Below, one piece after another: positions 1 through 11,112 of a stretch of DNA of 64,000 bases (positions are counted from its first letter, which is position 1; every line of letters begins with the position of its first letter). The stretch comes from Chrysaora quinquecirrha (lineage: Eukaryota; Cnidaria; Scyphozoa; Semaeostomeae; Pelagiidae). Made by a program: the position numbers and the translations under genes. The stretch lies in assembly GCA_014526335.1 (NCBI GenBank), contig JACTAT010000002.1:7616048-7680047 (forward strand), written 5' to 3'. The notes beneath the pieces are model-generated. The model had not been told where the DNA came from. It did no database searches and saw only the letters and a program-made list of their open reading frames with translations.

Positions 1-817
1 GGCCAAGGTCTACTAGGGTCACGACCAGTCGAATCTGCGCGCAGGCTTGTGACGATCTTTCAGACAGACAAATAACGCGACAACACAAAGGGTTGGTATT
101 AGTCAGAATTGTACAATTATTTAGCTTTTACGAATAAATACAAATGCTGTACTTATTTTGCCACTAGAATTAGGAAAGCCAAACAACTACATAAAATCTT
201 GAATAAGTTCTATTAAATACCATTTGAGTTCGACAGTCTTAAGTATTTGTATCAATCCTTTATAGTTCGACAGTCTTAGATTGCTTGCAGATTTCTGTTT
301 TAGCCGACCAGTGGGCCTAAGACATCATCTTGCAGCTGAAGATTGGTAAAACTTCGATCTACCGATTTCTAACGTGAACTTCATAATGTACATATCATCT
401 TTTATGGTAGCTCATTTAGCTACCAACGCTCTTTAGCAATGAGATGTGCCCAACAGAAAAGTATCTCTAAAATTGCTAAAAGAAAAAGAAACTGTTTTAG
501 TTATTCATATTTCTAAAAAGAAGCTCGTATATTTTGCACGTGTGGGATTCGACTTTCGACTTCTCGTAGATGACTTCTTGCAGTCTCACTGGTTATGGAT
601 TTTCTGAAAAATGTCAGACCCCCAGCACCAAACAGGCCTATCGTTTTTAACAAAATAGCTTGCAATGCAGTTTAACTAGTGAGATATATATTTTTTATAT
701 TTATTCTAAAGCATTTCTGTTAATATGACAACAGCATCGGTGAAAGTGAAGGTGAAATGGTGCTTTTGTGCCGTCGCTAGGATCGCTGGCATTTCATAAG
801 TACATGAACTAAATGCC
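1..817. other. No gene recognised
   Basis: AT-rich sequence with no long open frame, RNA gene or clear repeat that I can support. It could be intron or 5' flank of the AP-2 gene downstream. Confidence 0.5.
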
Positions 818-1071
818 TGGCTAAACTAGGAGACCCGTCGCACGCGACATTGATGTCCCCTCGGTGTCTCCCAGTTTAGCCACCTCGGAAACTCGGAATG
901 TTTGAAGCAAGAGACACGCAGATGTTTCTGGGAGACAGCAAAACATTTCTTGTCTCCGCGACATGCAAGTGACTCAGGGGGCATGTTGCTCGTTTGTCAC
1001 TCGCATGTTTAGCTACCCTGGGAGACATGCCGAATACAGTGTCGCGCGCGGTAAGTCTCCTAGTTTAGCCA
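818..1071. mobile_element. Short inverted-repeat element (MITE)
   Basis: A 254-bp block starts TGGCTAAACTAGGAGAC and ends with its reverse complement GTCTCCTAGTTTAGCCA. Inside the termini a second GC-rich motif (GCACGCGACA / TGTCGCGCGC) is also inverted. The middle has several GGGAGACA-type repeats. There is no coding capacity. A clean target-site duplication is not visible, so the superfamily is unassigned. Confidence 0.65.
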
Positions 1072-2386
1072 TAGCCTAACAAGACCTCAGTCTCGACACT
1101 GGCTGTGAAGCTACCACAGCCCGACCTGGCTTAGCTCTTGACATCACGAAGTTGCTAGAATAGGACCCTACGCCACAGCATCACTGCTAAAACGTAAGTA
1201 TTAGTTTGGACAAGGTAGTTGCGAAAAAAATTATTCGAACTTAGGTTTATTGAGCTTTCGCTGCGGAGGATACAAGCAGTTTGTATATATTACCACACCA
1301 GGCGCCCTAGTGGCTGACGCTGACGTTAAGATAAAATATGTAAAGCTATTTTAATACCAACGTAAAATAAGAATGAAAATAAGAATCAAGGAAACCCGTT
1401 TGGAGTTCTCATGTCTAACATTACAAGTTAACATGATGGCCTGTGTTCTATCATCATAGGAGCAAGTTGGGCAAATGTACACAAGCTCAACAGCAAGTAA
1501 TGCAAATTTCAGCCCAACGGCTGGGGTTTGTGAAGAAAAACCTGTTTTTCCCGCCGGCCTGTGTACAAGGCATGCCAGAAAATTATGGCGAGTAACTATC
1601 CAGTACACAGGAATGCGAGGGCGGATGGGAAATTTTGAAAACGTGAATGAGAAAGTTCTCAACAACTTTTCAGGCCTTAATACACATGACAGCCACGAAG
1701 CGGCACAGAGACCCTGGCAAGATGACAGCCCACACAGGGAGACCAGAACGCTCATTCATGCTTCTACTCCTCCAATTAGAAGTGCTTTCTAATTTTCATT
1801 CAACGCAAGAGAGTTCTCTTTGACAGAGGAGGAGGGTTCATTAATTTCTGTCCTGAGGCGAGGTCGCCAATGTTATGTTTAATTAGCTTAACTGTACTAT
1901 GTTACAGATGGAAAATTCTCTTGAAAAAATACTCAACCGAGTGAAAAATCATTTGTTAGAATTAAGCCCAAGGACTGATAGAATTAATAAGATGGATGCA
2001 AAACCCCATATTCGTGCTGCTGCGGTTTTTTCATTGCAATTAGTTTCAAAGTAATAGGTCTTTTGCAGTAACCATAACTTTTTGTTTTTCTGGTCCAACA
2101 ACCTTGAAATCTTAAGAATATTTGTAGAAAAACATTTCTCAGATGAATGAACTTAGAACAAAATTGTTTGTTGGGGTGTAACGTGTTTTATTTGTTGCAA
2201 AATAAGGAAGGATGAAAAACAGCCCCAGGAAATGAGTTAGCTGCAGAGACTCTTGGATGCATATATTCTAATGCTACTGGTTGCAATATTTTGAAAGTCA
2301 AGTCGCTGACTTTGTGAGACGACTCCACTGAATCAACTCTGCCTAAGGAAGAATTTCAAGAGAGATCACATGAATGGTCATATATA
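1072..2386. other. No gene supported; overlapping antisense open frames at 1351-1792
   Basis: Two open frames overlap on opposite strands: 105 codons on plus (1475-1792) and 134 codons on minus (1351-1755). Neither resembles a family I know, and mutual overlap suggests chance or a decayed sequence. The last 45 bp before 2387 stay in frame with the AP-2 exon back to a TAA. An acceptor-like CTAAG near 2345 leaves room for upstream AP-2 exons. Confidence 0.4.
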
Positions 2387-3096
2387 ATGAGCGATTTGCC
2401 AATTTTTAATTCGGGTGAAAGGTGCGGAGATGTCATAGCTCGCAAAAACAAACGAAAAGAACAGAGAAAAGAAGATCAATATGACTACGTTCAGCATCAA
2501 GAAGACAAAAATCTGCAGAAAAATAAAGCAGTGAAAAGCTTTTATTCAAATTTAACAAAAAAGGAGAAAAATCTTGGTGAAATTGAATGCCGTTCCTCAA
2601 ATTTAACTGCACGAAAGAGATACCTTTCCTTGCCAATTTCAGAGCGACGCGAAGAAAAAGGGCATTCTCCCAAAGATTTCAACGAAGGCAGAATGAGCCA
2701 TTGTGGGGCATTGCCCATTACGCCACCTCAAAGCCCTGAATTTACACCCTTATATAGTAATTGCTTTCCTAAAAAGACTACAATTTTCCAACCGCCTGTG
2801 CAGTTTCGTGAACTGGGGAGGAGCAGAGATAAAGAAGAGCAGTCAGCTTATTTCACAGATTCAGAACAATGCAATGATTTCGAAACGCAAGTTGAGAAGG
2901 CAGAGTTGAGCACAGACGGTAGGTTCAGTGGAAAAGTATTTGAACAAGATGAGACAGGTTTGTCACAGATGAAAGATATTAATGAAAGCGTGACTTCAGA
3001 TTATGAAGTGAATAACAAAGAACAGAATAACAGTTCAGAGAAAGTTGCGTGCAAGATATTTGGACTGCTGAGTTTACAAGGGCCTCGGGAACGAAG
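2387..3096 (+). CDS. TFAP2-like: AP-2-like transcription factor, N-terminal exon
   Basis: First recognisable exon of a divergent AP-2 (TFAP2) gene, a nuclear sequence-specific transcription factor family. It encodes about 236 residues: a basic, charged N-terminus, a proline/serine stretch (PITPPQSPEFTPLY) where AP-2 proteins carry their activation region, and an acidic tail. Its last residues (KVACKIFGLLSL) resemble the family segment that opens the DNA-binding region. The frame runs into TGA at 3098, but a splice donor AG|GTGA at 3096/3097 leaves phase 2. This phase fits the acceptor of the next exon and restores an arginine-tyrosine join. The ATG at 2387 is the first in frame, but the frame stays open 42 bp further upstream, so this may be an internal exon rather than the true start. 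Confidence 0.62.
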
Positions 3097-3187
3097 GTGA
3101 AATAGGCTTTATCTTATATAGCCAATTGTCTTTTCTATTGATTTCCCATCCTCTTGTTAGATTATTTTCTCAGCTCAGGGCGAAATA

Positions 3188-3538
3188 CAGTAATTATTCG
3201 ATTATCCGGCCTACTCGGGACACGAGATTTTCAATGTGTGTGCAGATAATCTAAAATTCCGGATAATCGAAAATATATAATCACAGCAAAAACCAGTTAC
3301 AAACTCACAGGAGTAGGTTTTAAAATTATTTTTCAAACAAAAAATTCTCTGCATACTAGAGTATTTGAGGTTTTAGGGTGATTTTGGGATAATTCCTTTG
3401 TGATATCTTGATTTTTGAATGGTTGGCGCAAAGAAAAACGGGATATTGCTGAATAATGCTTTCGTAGTTACACATTTTTGACGGGCCGGATAATCGAAAT
3501 CCGGATGAACGAGGGGTCGGATAATCGAATAACTACTG
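3188..3538. mobile_element. TA-flanked MITE, pogo/Tigger-like, in AP-2 intron
   Basis: A 351-bp element starts CAGTAATTATTCGATTATCC and ends with the inverted CGGATAATCGAATAACTACTG-type end. TA dinucleotides flank it on both sides. CAGT-type ends with TA duplication are typical of pogo/Tigger relatives in the Tc1/mariner superfamily. It is non-coding and lies wholly inside the first visible AP-2 intron. Confidence 0.72.
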
Positions 3539-3590
3539 TACATGGAAAACGAGTCTGTTTGTGTGTAATTTACATGATTAAAATCAACTA

Positions 3591-3994
3591 CACGCTTTTT
3601 TTTTAAAAGGAACCACTTTATAAGGAACCCACATCTGGAAGGCCCAAAAATTTAAAGAACTTATACTACTAGAGAGAAAATAACTAAAGAACTATTTATT
3701 GTTGAATAGTTTTATCACTGCAAATAATCAAGAATTAGAAAGCCGGCTCCATTCATTTGCAGTCGAAAATCACATAAATTGTACGTTAAGCATGTATCAA
3801 ATGTTTCCTTTAGTATTCTCGGGCTTTGCTCACATGCAGGTGTCTCTCTTTCATTGCAAAGACCACTGTATATGCAGTTAAAATTAAGGAACTATTAAGG
3901 AACTTTTTGAACTACAATTGCCTCAAAAGAGGTCCAAAAATAAGGAACTTCAAGAACTAGGCCTTGAGGTAGGTTCCTTATAAAAAAAAGCGTG
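3591..3994. mobile_element. 404-bp TA-flanked MITE, copy 1
   Basis: The termini CACGCTTTTTTTTT and AAAAAAAAGCGTG are inverted, the next block AGGAACC/GGTTCCTT is also inverted, and TA flanks both ends (3589-3590, 3995-3996). The same 404-bp sequence recurs at 6125-6528 and, inverted and worn, at 5370-5729. It is non-coding and sits in the AP-2 intron, 124 bp before an acceptor. Confidence 0.8.
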
Positions 3995-4118
3995 TATATA
4001 CAATGATTACATAGGCCTGATATAACAATCGATGTGACACAAACAGCTTCTAAAGCGGGTTCCTTCTTTTTGGAGCACCCTATTTTATATTGTTAATATT
4101 CTTCCTAACTGTCTTTAG

Positions 4119-4472
4119 GTATGACGTAACCGTTGAAGAATTACACAGGAGAGCTAAAGCACCAGAGCATCTAAATAAAGTCGATTTGATTTCATACGTG
4201 AGACTTGCAAAGAATTCAGCCCGAGACCTCCTGCATAAGCATGACGTCATAAAGACTCTGCATAATCGACACTCTAAACGTACAATATTATCCAAAGTTT
4301 CGGAAGAAGAATGCAAAGACCTTGCAGACGGGATTAAAGAAATTGGGATGAAGTATTTTCCATTTGAACATATCGCGAGAAAAAGAGTAGAAAAACTGAA
4401 TGATGCTACGTCTGGTGAAAAAGAGAGAAGTGATGCCTTGAGGAAAAATTTGAAACGGATGGAAACCGTAAG
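4119..4472 (+). CDS. TFAP2-like: AP-2-like transcription factor, DNA-binding/dimerisation exon
   Basis: Internal exon of 354 bp between a pyrimidine-rich acceptor (CTGTCTTTAG) and a consensus donor (GTAAGTAAGT), phase 2 at both ends. It encodes YDVTVEELHRRAKAPEHLN and then LISYVRLAKN. These align with the AP-2 segment whose hallmark is EVxRRL..PPECLN..LLG..LRRAKS. A later stretch, ECKDLADGIKEIGMKYFP, matches the helix-span-helix region, where the family has an HLARDFGY..ETEFP pattern. The pattern of spacing and hydrophobics is good. The normally near-invariant PPECLN and RRAKSKNGG blocks are strongly altered, so this is a fast-evolving AP-2 relative or one with changed DNA binding. Confidence 0.68.
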
Positions 4473-5369
4473 GTAAGTAAGTAATTTCATTTGTTCTGGT
4501 CGGGACACGCCTGTGGCGTACTCAGTCCGTCTTCAGATGAGTACAGTTTTAATAGGTAGACTTTCCTCCCAGGGGCGTACTTGAGAGATTTCCAATATGG
4601 AGGGCCAAGGAGAAGATACAGTTACCAAAAAATGCCAGAACTTAAATATCGAACCAAAAAGACTGACAGGGGTAATTTTTCAAACCTAAAAAAATGGTAG
4701 AATTTCCTCCAAAAATTGTAATTGTTTGCATCAGATGGTACAAATTTTCAATAAACCCAAAAAAGAAGATGATAGTTTAGCAAGTGCCCAACTGCGGAGT
4801 TTCCAACGGCGGATAAAAGATAAAATTGTATTTTATAGAACATAATGAGCCGTGGAATATTTGGTAATATTTGAACTCCCGCTGTTTTCAGTGAGTATAC
4901 GATTGTCATTAGCTAATCAGAGTACCAGAAAGTGATATGACGTCATTTCCGGGTAGAATTGGTTGAGCCAAATGAAAGACTCTATCAAGTCATCTCTATC
5001 ACCGTACATCAACACCGTACATCAACAGTTAAAGCAAATGAAGACGAAACATTTTTCTGGAACATGGCAGATATGTTGAGTTAGGGATCCACCCCACGTG
5101 CAACGACCAGAATTGCAGTCGTTTCAGAGGAGATTTCAGCCACAAATTTTGCTTCAAATTCACGTTTAATGAGAGTTAAAGTGAAAGAAAGGATCTAAGT
5201 CCCAGTTTATCTACTCCAGGAGGCATTTAATCAAGTAATTTCCTTTTTGTGAGTTACTTGCATCTTGTTTCCTGAGTTTCTACGGATATTTTCAACATTA
5301 ACTGTCACAGATCTATTTTCTCTCTTTTCTTCCATTATTCGTGAATTAGAAGTGAAATCTGCTGCACTA
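4473..5369. other. AP-2 intron, nothing else recognised
   Basis: Intron between the second and third recognised AP-2 exons. I see no open frame of note and no repeat termini before the MITE that begins near 5370. Confidence 0.5.
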
Positions 5370-5729
5370 CGCTTTTTTTTATAAGGAACCTACCTCAAGG
5401 CCTAGTTCTTAAAGTTCCTTATTTTTGGCCCTCTTTTGAGGCAATTGTAGTTCCAAAAGTTCCTTAGTAGTTCCTTAATTTTAACTGCACATACAGTGGT
5501 CTTAACAATAAAAGAGAGACATTTGCATGTGAGCAAAGCTTGAGACTACTCAAAGTAACATTGGATACATGCTTAACGTACAATTTATGTGATTTTCGAC
5601 TGCAAATGTATGGAAGTGGCTTTCTAATTCTTGATTATTTGCAGTGATAAAAGCATTCAACATTGAAAAGTTCCTTAATGATTTTCTCCTTAGTAGTATA
5701 AGTTCTTTAAATTCTTTAAAATCAACTCT
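5370..5729. mobile_element. 404-bp MITE family, copy 2 (inverted, worn)
   Basis: Reverse-complement copy of the elements at 3591-3994 and 6125-6528. It begins CGCTTTTTTTTATAAGGAACC-like with the first two bases lost, and its other end fades out just before the sequence that precedes AP-2 exon 3. It is intronic. Confidence 0.7.
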
Positions 5730-5761
5730 TAAAGTCATACATGCATCTTTTGTCCTTTTAG

Positions 5762-5942
5762 ACTTTATTTAGAAGATTTTCGCAACACTGTTGTAGCATC
5801 CAAGAACGATGAAGAAACAAAAAATTTTGAACTAATGTCTCATACATTTGGAGTTCGAAACATTTTCAATCAAATCGAAGTACTATCTACTTATTTTCAA
5901 GTCGAAAAACAAATTATCTCTGACAGATTAAAGGAAAATTAA
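5762..5942 (+). CDS. TFAP2-like: AP-2-like transcription factor, C-terminal exon
   Basis: Last recognised exon after acceptor TCCTTTTAG. It completes the phase-2 codon as arginine and runs to TAA at 5940-5942. It encodes LYLEDFRNTVVASKN and then NFELMSHTFGVRNIFNQIEV. The latter matches the C-terminal AP-2 dimerisation motif (family pattern HFxLISHGFG followed by a hydrophobic helix), which is the strongest family evidence in this gene. A decayed copy of this exon plus flanks lies at 12329-12512. Confidence 0.7.
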
Positions 5943-6124
5943 AGGGCATTATACATCTATTTTATCTTTATCATCGTGTATTGAATGACTTATATCACGT
6001 CATTTAGCTAACATTTGTGTTGAGTATCTTTCTTGAATCCAATTTTTTGGTCTTAATTCTTCTTTTTTACAAGAACACTTAGCCTCTATCTAGAGTCTTC
6101 GGGAAAGCTTCTGTCAACAGCATA

Positions 6125-6528
6125 CACGCTTTTTTTTTATAAGGAACCAATTTATAAGGAACCTACATGTAGAAGGCCCGAAAATTTAAAGAACTTGTAC
6201 TACTAAAGAGAAAATCATTAAGGAACTTTTGAATGTTGAATACTTTTATCACTGTTAATAATCAAGAATAAGAAAGCCGGTTCCATTCATTTGCAGTCGA
6301 AAATCACATAAATTGCACGTTAAGCATGTATCCAATGTTTCTTTGAGTAGTCTCGAGCTTTGCTCACATGTAAATGTCTCTCTTTTATTGTTAAGACCAC
6401 TGTATGTGCACTTAAAATTAAGGAACTATTAAGGAACTTTTGGAACTACAATTGCCTCAAAAGAGACCCAAAAATAAGGAACTTTAAGAACTAGGCCTTG
6501 AGGTAGGTTCCTTATAAAAAAAAGCGTG
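6125..6528. mobile_element. 404-bp TA-flanked MITE, copy 3
   Basis: Same length and orientation as the copy at 3591-3994, with TA at 6123-6124 and 6529-6530. Both full copies share CACGCTTTTTTTT ends and the internal GGAACC blocks. It lies about 180 bp after the AP-2 stop codon. Confidence 0.8.
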
Positions 6529-6568
6529 TAAAACTAATGTCTATTCTAAAGAAAATTTTTTAAAAACA

Positions 6569-7235
6569 CAGTGAAGTAAGTACCCACGAATAAGAAACCA
6601 CTTTTTTAAACTGAGGGCCCAGAAAGGCAAGAGAAGTTTCAGAATCGGGGTCAAGTTTACTTATATGTAGGCACCGTCAAGCCACATCAAGTCTAGTCAA
6701 GTCAAATCGAGGCAAGGTATAGGCCTATGATAGGACCCTGCATGCATGTGTATTCCCTGTCTACTGGTAGTTGATACAATACATACTGTACAGTATAATG
6801 CTCTAATATCAGTAGAATAATAGAATACTTAATACATTTAAGATCAATATTGCGTCGCAAAGCACATGAAATACCTTTAGTGTTCTGAACATACAAAGTT
6901 ACTGAAATAAACAATCTAATTGAATTGTTATTTTTCATTGCAGTAGCTACTGGTTTGACATCGGAAAACCCAAGAGCGTTTGCGTCATACATAGCCTTGT
7001 TACATTTTTGTAAAGTGGATCCTTTAAATTTTTATTCTGTTTTGGGAACCCTATATTACCTTACAGTAATATAAGGAAATATTTTTTAACTTTAGGAAGA
7101 AACTATGACAAACCTGGTAACAAGAAAATTTTTAATTTCAGACCTAAAATTGTTTCATATAAAATGAGCCCTTTTTTAAGAAAACGGGACCTGTTTCTTA
7201 TACCTGGGGGTTTCTTATTTGCGGGACACTTGCTG
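6569..7235. mobile_element. CAG-ended inverted-repeat element (pogo-like)
   Basis: The termini CAGTGAAGTAAGTACCCACG and CGGGACACTTGCTG are degenerate inverted repeats that continue into AATAAGAAACC / GGTTTCTTATT. TA follows the right end. It is 667 bp with no convincing coding sequence. The small open frame inside on minus has no recognisable similarity. Confidence 0.55.
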
Positions 7236-7614
7236 TATAGTAATGGGGTCTGGGCCACACCCTGTATGAAAGTAATTTGAGGAAATACTAACGTAGAGAG
7301 TTCCGACGTGAATATGCTCCCCCAAAAAATTTGAAAAAATTTGTAGCTATAACCACTCTGGTCACTATTTCAAGACTCGCAATTTGCGTAGCCCAGTTGT
7401 TGAAGAATAAAAAAGAAATGATCTTCAAAAAGTGAATATTGATATAAGAGAACAAGTTCCAGGGACATATGACTTGTTGCTAAAACTGACAGAGGACCGA
7501 AATGACTGGAAACGAGTTGTGAGCTCAGTGCTCATGCAATTTTAATTGTGATAGAGTTATTATATATATAGTTGTTGGAGAAAACTTAAGAAACAGACGG
7601 CATCATTTCTGCGA
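7236..7614. other. No gene recognised
   Basis: AT-rich intergenic sequence with a short TATATATATA run near 7560. No coding or repeat signal that I can support. Confidence 0.5.
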
Positions 7615-7776
7615 GTGAAATGAATATTTTTTCGAGAGAGAACAAAGAAACAAGGGAGAGAAAAGTGCTGACTGACTAGGTCAATAAAGAAGAATGGTCT
7701 TTTCTTATCTATTGATCGAGTCCGTCAGCACTTTTTCTTACTGGTTTCCTTGTGCTCTCTCGAAAATTCATTTCAC
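7615..7776. repeat. Imperfect hairpin / short inverted-repeat element
   Basis: GTGAAATGAATATTTTTTCG at the left pairs with CGAAAATTCATTTCAC at the right. Further in, GTGCTGAC and GTCAGCAC also pair, leaving a short loop around a TCAATA/TATTGA centre. About 160 bp in all, non-coding. It could be a MITE or a foldback remnant. Confidence 0.6.
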
Positions 7777-8294
7777 TTATGTTTTTCTACGCTTTAGAAT
7801 GGGCTTCCTGAGCTCGAACTAGCAACTTCCCGAGCGCGGAAAATTTAAATGAGCACCTTGAAGCTGGAGTAAACGGTTCTTAAAATGTTCTTTATATTTC
7901 CCTCAAATCTCAATTTTCACATTTTTCAGTCTTATTCCAATGAGAAAATTGTACCTAATTCCTTTCCTTTTATGAGGCAAGTGGAAGAGATCTTCTGTCT
8001 GTTACTTGGCAGGCATTTTTTTCTTTTGCTGATAGTATTACAGCTGACAACCCAATAGTGAATGTGTATAGGAAAGCCAAAAAGAGTTCACAGAGTTCAC
8101 AGACATTTAAATTTATTCATATTCTCAGACAATGGAATTGTCGAAACTTGATCTCTGCAAAAAGCCAAAACACTGGTTTTTCGTTTTAACAGAGTTGGCT
8201 GAAACAATAATCTCCAACAACTCATAGGAATTTTTCTCAACTTCGACTACCTTAATTCTTTTATTGACTTTTGACTTGCCAGGTTTTTGCAATC
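7777..8294. other. No gene recognised; 5' flank of SSADH copy
   Basis: No long open frame. The last bases before the SSADH-like ATG contain an acceptor-like TTGACTTGCCAG. This could be a splice site or just 5' leader of a retrocopy. Confidence 0.4.
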
Positions 8295-9778
8295 ATGAAC
8301 AAACTTCTGAAGTCTGCAAAGCAAATTCTGTCTAGTAACAGCTTGCTGAGAGCAACTGCACACATAAATGGAAAATCGTCTCAGGGCACCGATTCCCTGT
8401 ATTTTCTCCTGCAACAAGAGAAGTTCTGACATCAGTCACTGATGTTGATGAAAATATGGTCAATGTCGCTATTGATGCTGCAGCAAATGCATTTGAAAAC
8501 TGGAAAGCTTTGAGCTGTAAAGACAGAAGTTCTCTAATGATTGACTTCAGCAGAAATATTTTGCAATATAAGGAAGATCTTGCTCAGATTATGACCGCCG
8601 AATGTGGGAAGTGAATCACAGAAACCAGATTCGAAGCAAATTATGGAGCATCTTTTATCGAATGGTTCGCAGCAGAAGCTAACCGAATGTATGGAGACGT
8701 CCTTCCCGAATTTAACAAAACGGACATGGGGCTGGTGATAAGACAGCCTGTGGGTGTCGTTGGTATTATTACTCCTTGGAATTCCCCATTCGCAATGATA
8801 GCAAGAAATCTGGGGGCTGCTATGGCGGCTGGATGCACTACGGTGATAAAGCCTTCAGAAGAGACCCCCTTGACTGCCCTTGCTTTGGCTGCTATTGCAG
8901 AGATAAAAGGCATACCCAAGGGGGTAATCAACGTCTTAACTTGCTCAAGGTCTAATACCCCACAAGTCGGTCAAATGATGTGTGGAAGCCCAGCTGTAAG
9001 CAAGATGTCATTTACAGGATCAACAGATGTCGGTAAAATATTGTTGAAGCAGTCAGCAGATAACATAATAAAGCGCGTCTCAATGAAGCTGGGTGGAAAT
9101 GCGGCATTTGTTGTTTTTGATTCAGCAGATTTACAAAAAGTGAAAAAGTCAGTGAGAGTCCCTAAATTCCGTGGAAACGGACAAACGTGCATTGCAGCCA
9201 GTAGGTTTATTGTGCAAAGTCGTATTCATGAGGAGTTTATTGAAGAAATCAAAAATCTGGTCGAAAGTCTAAAAATTGGGGACCCCTTTGATGAGGATAC
9301 AGATCTGAGTTGCTTAATAAATGAAAAGGCAATTGAAAAAGTTGAATTGCACGTTCAAAATGCCATTGAAAAGGAAGCTAGGAAAGTGATTGGTTGTGAG
9401 AGGCATACACTTGGCCCTTTATATTATAAGCCATCAATTTTGGACAACTGCACTCAAGATATGATGGTCATGTCATGTGAAACATTTGGACCTGTGATCT
9501 CAGTGATGAAATTTGAAACTGAACAAGAAGCTATTGAAATCATCAACAATAGTAGATCTGGCCTGGCTGGTTACTTATTCTCGGAAGATATATCACAGGT
9601 TATAAGAGTAAGCAAGAAAATGGAAGTGGGGATGGTTGGGGCAAATCAAGGGGCAATAATAAATGAAGTGATACCTTTTGGAGGGGTTAAAGAATCTGGT
9701 TTAGGCAGAGAAGGATCGAAATACGGCATCAATGATTACACCGAGTTAAAATATATTTGTCTTGGTGGTGGACATTAA
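8295..9778 (+). pseudogene. ALDH5A1: Succinate-semialdehyde dehydrogenase pseudogene
   Basis: Nearly full-length, intronless copy of mitochondrial succinate-semialdehyde dehydrogenase, the NAD-dependent enzyme that closes the GABA shunt by oxidising succinate semialdehyde to succinate. Recognised by IIGTPWN-type Rossmann motif GIITPWNSPFAM, AAGCTTVIKPSEETP, SFTGSTDVGKILL, the nucleophile block GQTCIAASR, ETFGPVISV and the C-terminal FGGVKESGLGREGSKYGIND. The copy is broken: a one-base frameshift near 8395-8405 after HINGK, an in-frame TGA at 8612-8614, and a lysine replacing the general-base glutamate (VSMKLGG instead of the family MELGG). An intact 363-codon frame remains from 8687. Lack of introns and an AATAAA at 9830-9835 suggest a processed copy, but no poly-A tail or flanking duplication is obvious. 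Confidence 0.85.
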
Positions 9779-9937
9779 AGAAGAAACGACACTGATAATT
9801 TTTAGGTAATTTTTTGCATAAAATTTAATAATAAACATGACTTTCATCAAAAAATTTGTCATGACAATAAAGTTCCGCGTATTTTGCTTTTTATGACAAA
9901 AACTTGGCTTATCTTTCTTTGAAACATGGTAAACGCT

Positions 9938-10072
9938 TAGACTTATTACCTTCCTCCCACTCTTTCGGAAACAGCTTCTAACAACTACAACAACATACAG
10001 CTGTTTCCTCAGAGTTGGAGCAGGGTGGTGTAGTGTAGAGGAGCGTAGACTACGACGAATGTAATAAGTCTA
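9938..10072. mobile_element. 135-bp Mutator-like MITE
   Basis: The ends TAGACTTATTACC and GTAATAAGTCTA are inverted repeats. The flanks GTAAACGCT (9929-9937) and GTAAATGCT (10073-10081) form a 9-bp target duplication with one mismatch, the size expected for Mutator-like elements. The same ends define the element at 56339-57650. Confidence 0.72.
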
Positions 10073-10083
10073 GTAAATGCTAT

Positions 10084-10169
10084 TAGACTTATTACCCCAG
10101 TCCCATTTATCGCTCACGAGACCGAGGCTGAGGCTAAGATAACCACGACTCAGATCTGTAATAAGTCTA
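10084..10169. mobile_element. Second TAGACTTATT-ended MITE
   Basis: Starts TAGACTTATTACC two bases after the target duplication of the preceding MITE and ends TAATAAGTCTA at 10169. No clear duplication of its own, so the pair may be a compound or rearranged insertion. Confidence 0.55.
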
Positions 10170-10349
10170 AACCTTTATGGTTTCTAAAAACCCACGGTCA
10201 AAATTTTCTGCGAATTGATCCGAATCCGATTTGACATAAAAATCCTTAGTTTTCCTCAATTCCTCAATTAATTCAACAAATCATTGGAAAAATAATCCTT
10301 TATTTTTTACTTTGAATTGAATGTCTGAAATGACGAATATTTTCCGGCT

Positions 10350-11112
10350 ATCTCTAAAATATGGATTATGGAATGATGGAGTGGAATGATGGAATAATGG
10401 TATGGAATGATGGAATGGTATCAAAATGCATAAATGCAAAAGAAAAGCAATTTCCAAACACATCCCAACAATATTTTTAATTTTGAAAGTATAATGAAAC
10501 AAAAACAGAGCCATTCCATATTTTAGAAAAACAAGGAATGGCGAATTTTCTCACTTTTATACAACCCAAGGTTTCAGCAAAAGGAAGTTACTCGCTTCCT
10601 TTTGCTGAAACCTTGGGTTGTATATGACTTAGAAAGACAGGTTTGGAGTCAAATGAACGAGTTACGAGGCCATTCCATATTTTAGAAAATATGGAATGGC
10701 GAATTTTCTCAAAAATTACTTGCTTCTCTTTGCTGAATCCTTCCCCCTAGGGTTGTATATGCCTTACAGACACATCCAAGTAGAAATTAAGAAGGTCTGG
10801 AGTCAATTGAAGGAATTGACTCCAAACTTTCATAAATTCTACTCAGATGTGTTTCTAAGTCATATACAACCCTAGGGGAAGGTTTCAGCAAGAAGAAGCG
10901 AGTAATTTGAGAGAAAATTCGCCATTGCATATTTTTCTAAAATATGGAATGGCTCTGTTTCTGTTTCATTATACTTTCAAAATTAAAAATATTGCCGCGA
11001 CATGTTTGGAAATTGCTTTTCTTTTGCATTTATGCATTTTGATACCATTCCATCATTCCATTCCATCATTCCATCTTCCACTCCATCATTCCATAATCTA
11101 TATTTTAGAGAT
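10350..11112. mobile_element. 763-bp foldback element with nested hairpins
   Basis: The outer arms are inverted: ATCTCTAAAATATGGATTA on the left and its complement ending at 11112. Each arm carries an irregular GGAATGATGGAAT / ATTCCATCATTCC minisatellite and a long unique stretch, about 200 bp per arm. Inside are smaller palindromes, including a perfect 28-bp-arm hairpin at 10560-10622, an ATTCCATATTTTAGAAAATATGGAAT palindrome near 10672-10700, and paired segments around 10700-10900. Frames here are shadows of the repeat. No target duplication is evident. Confidence 0.75.
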
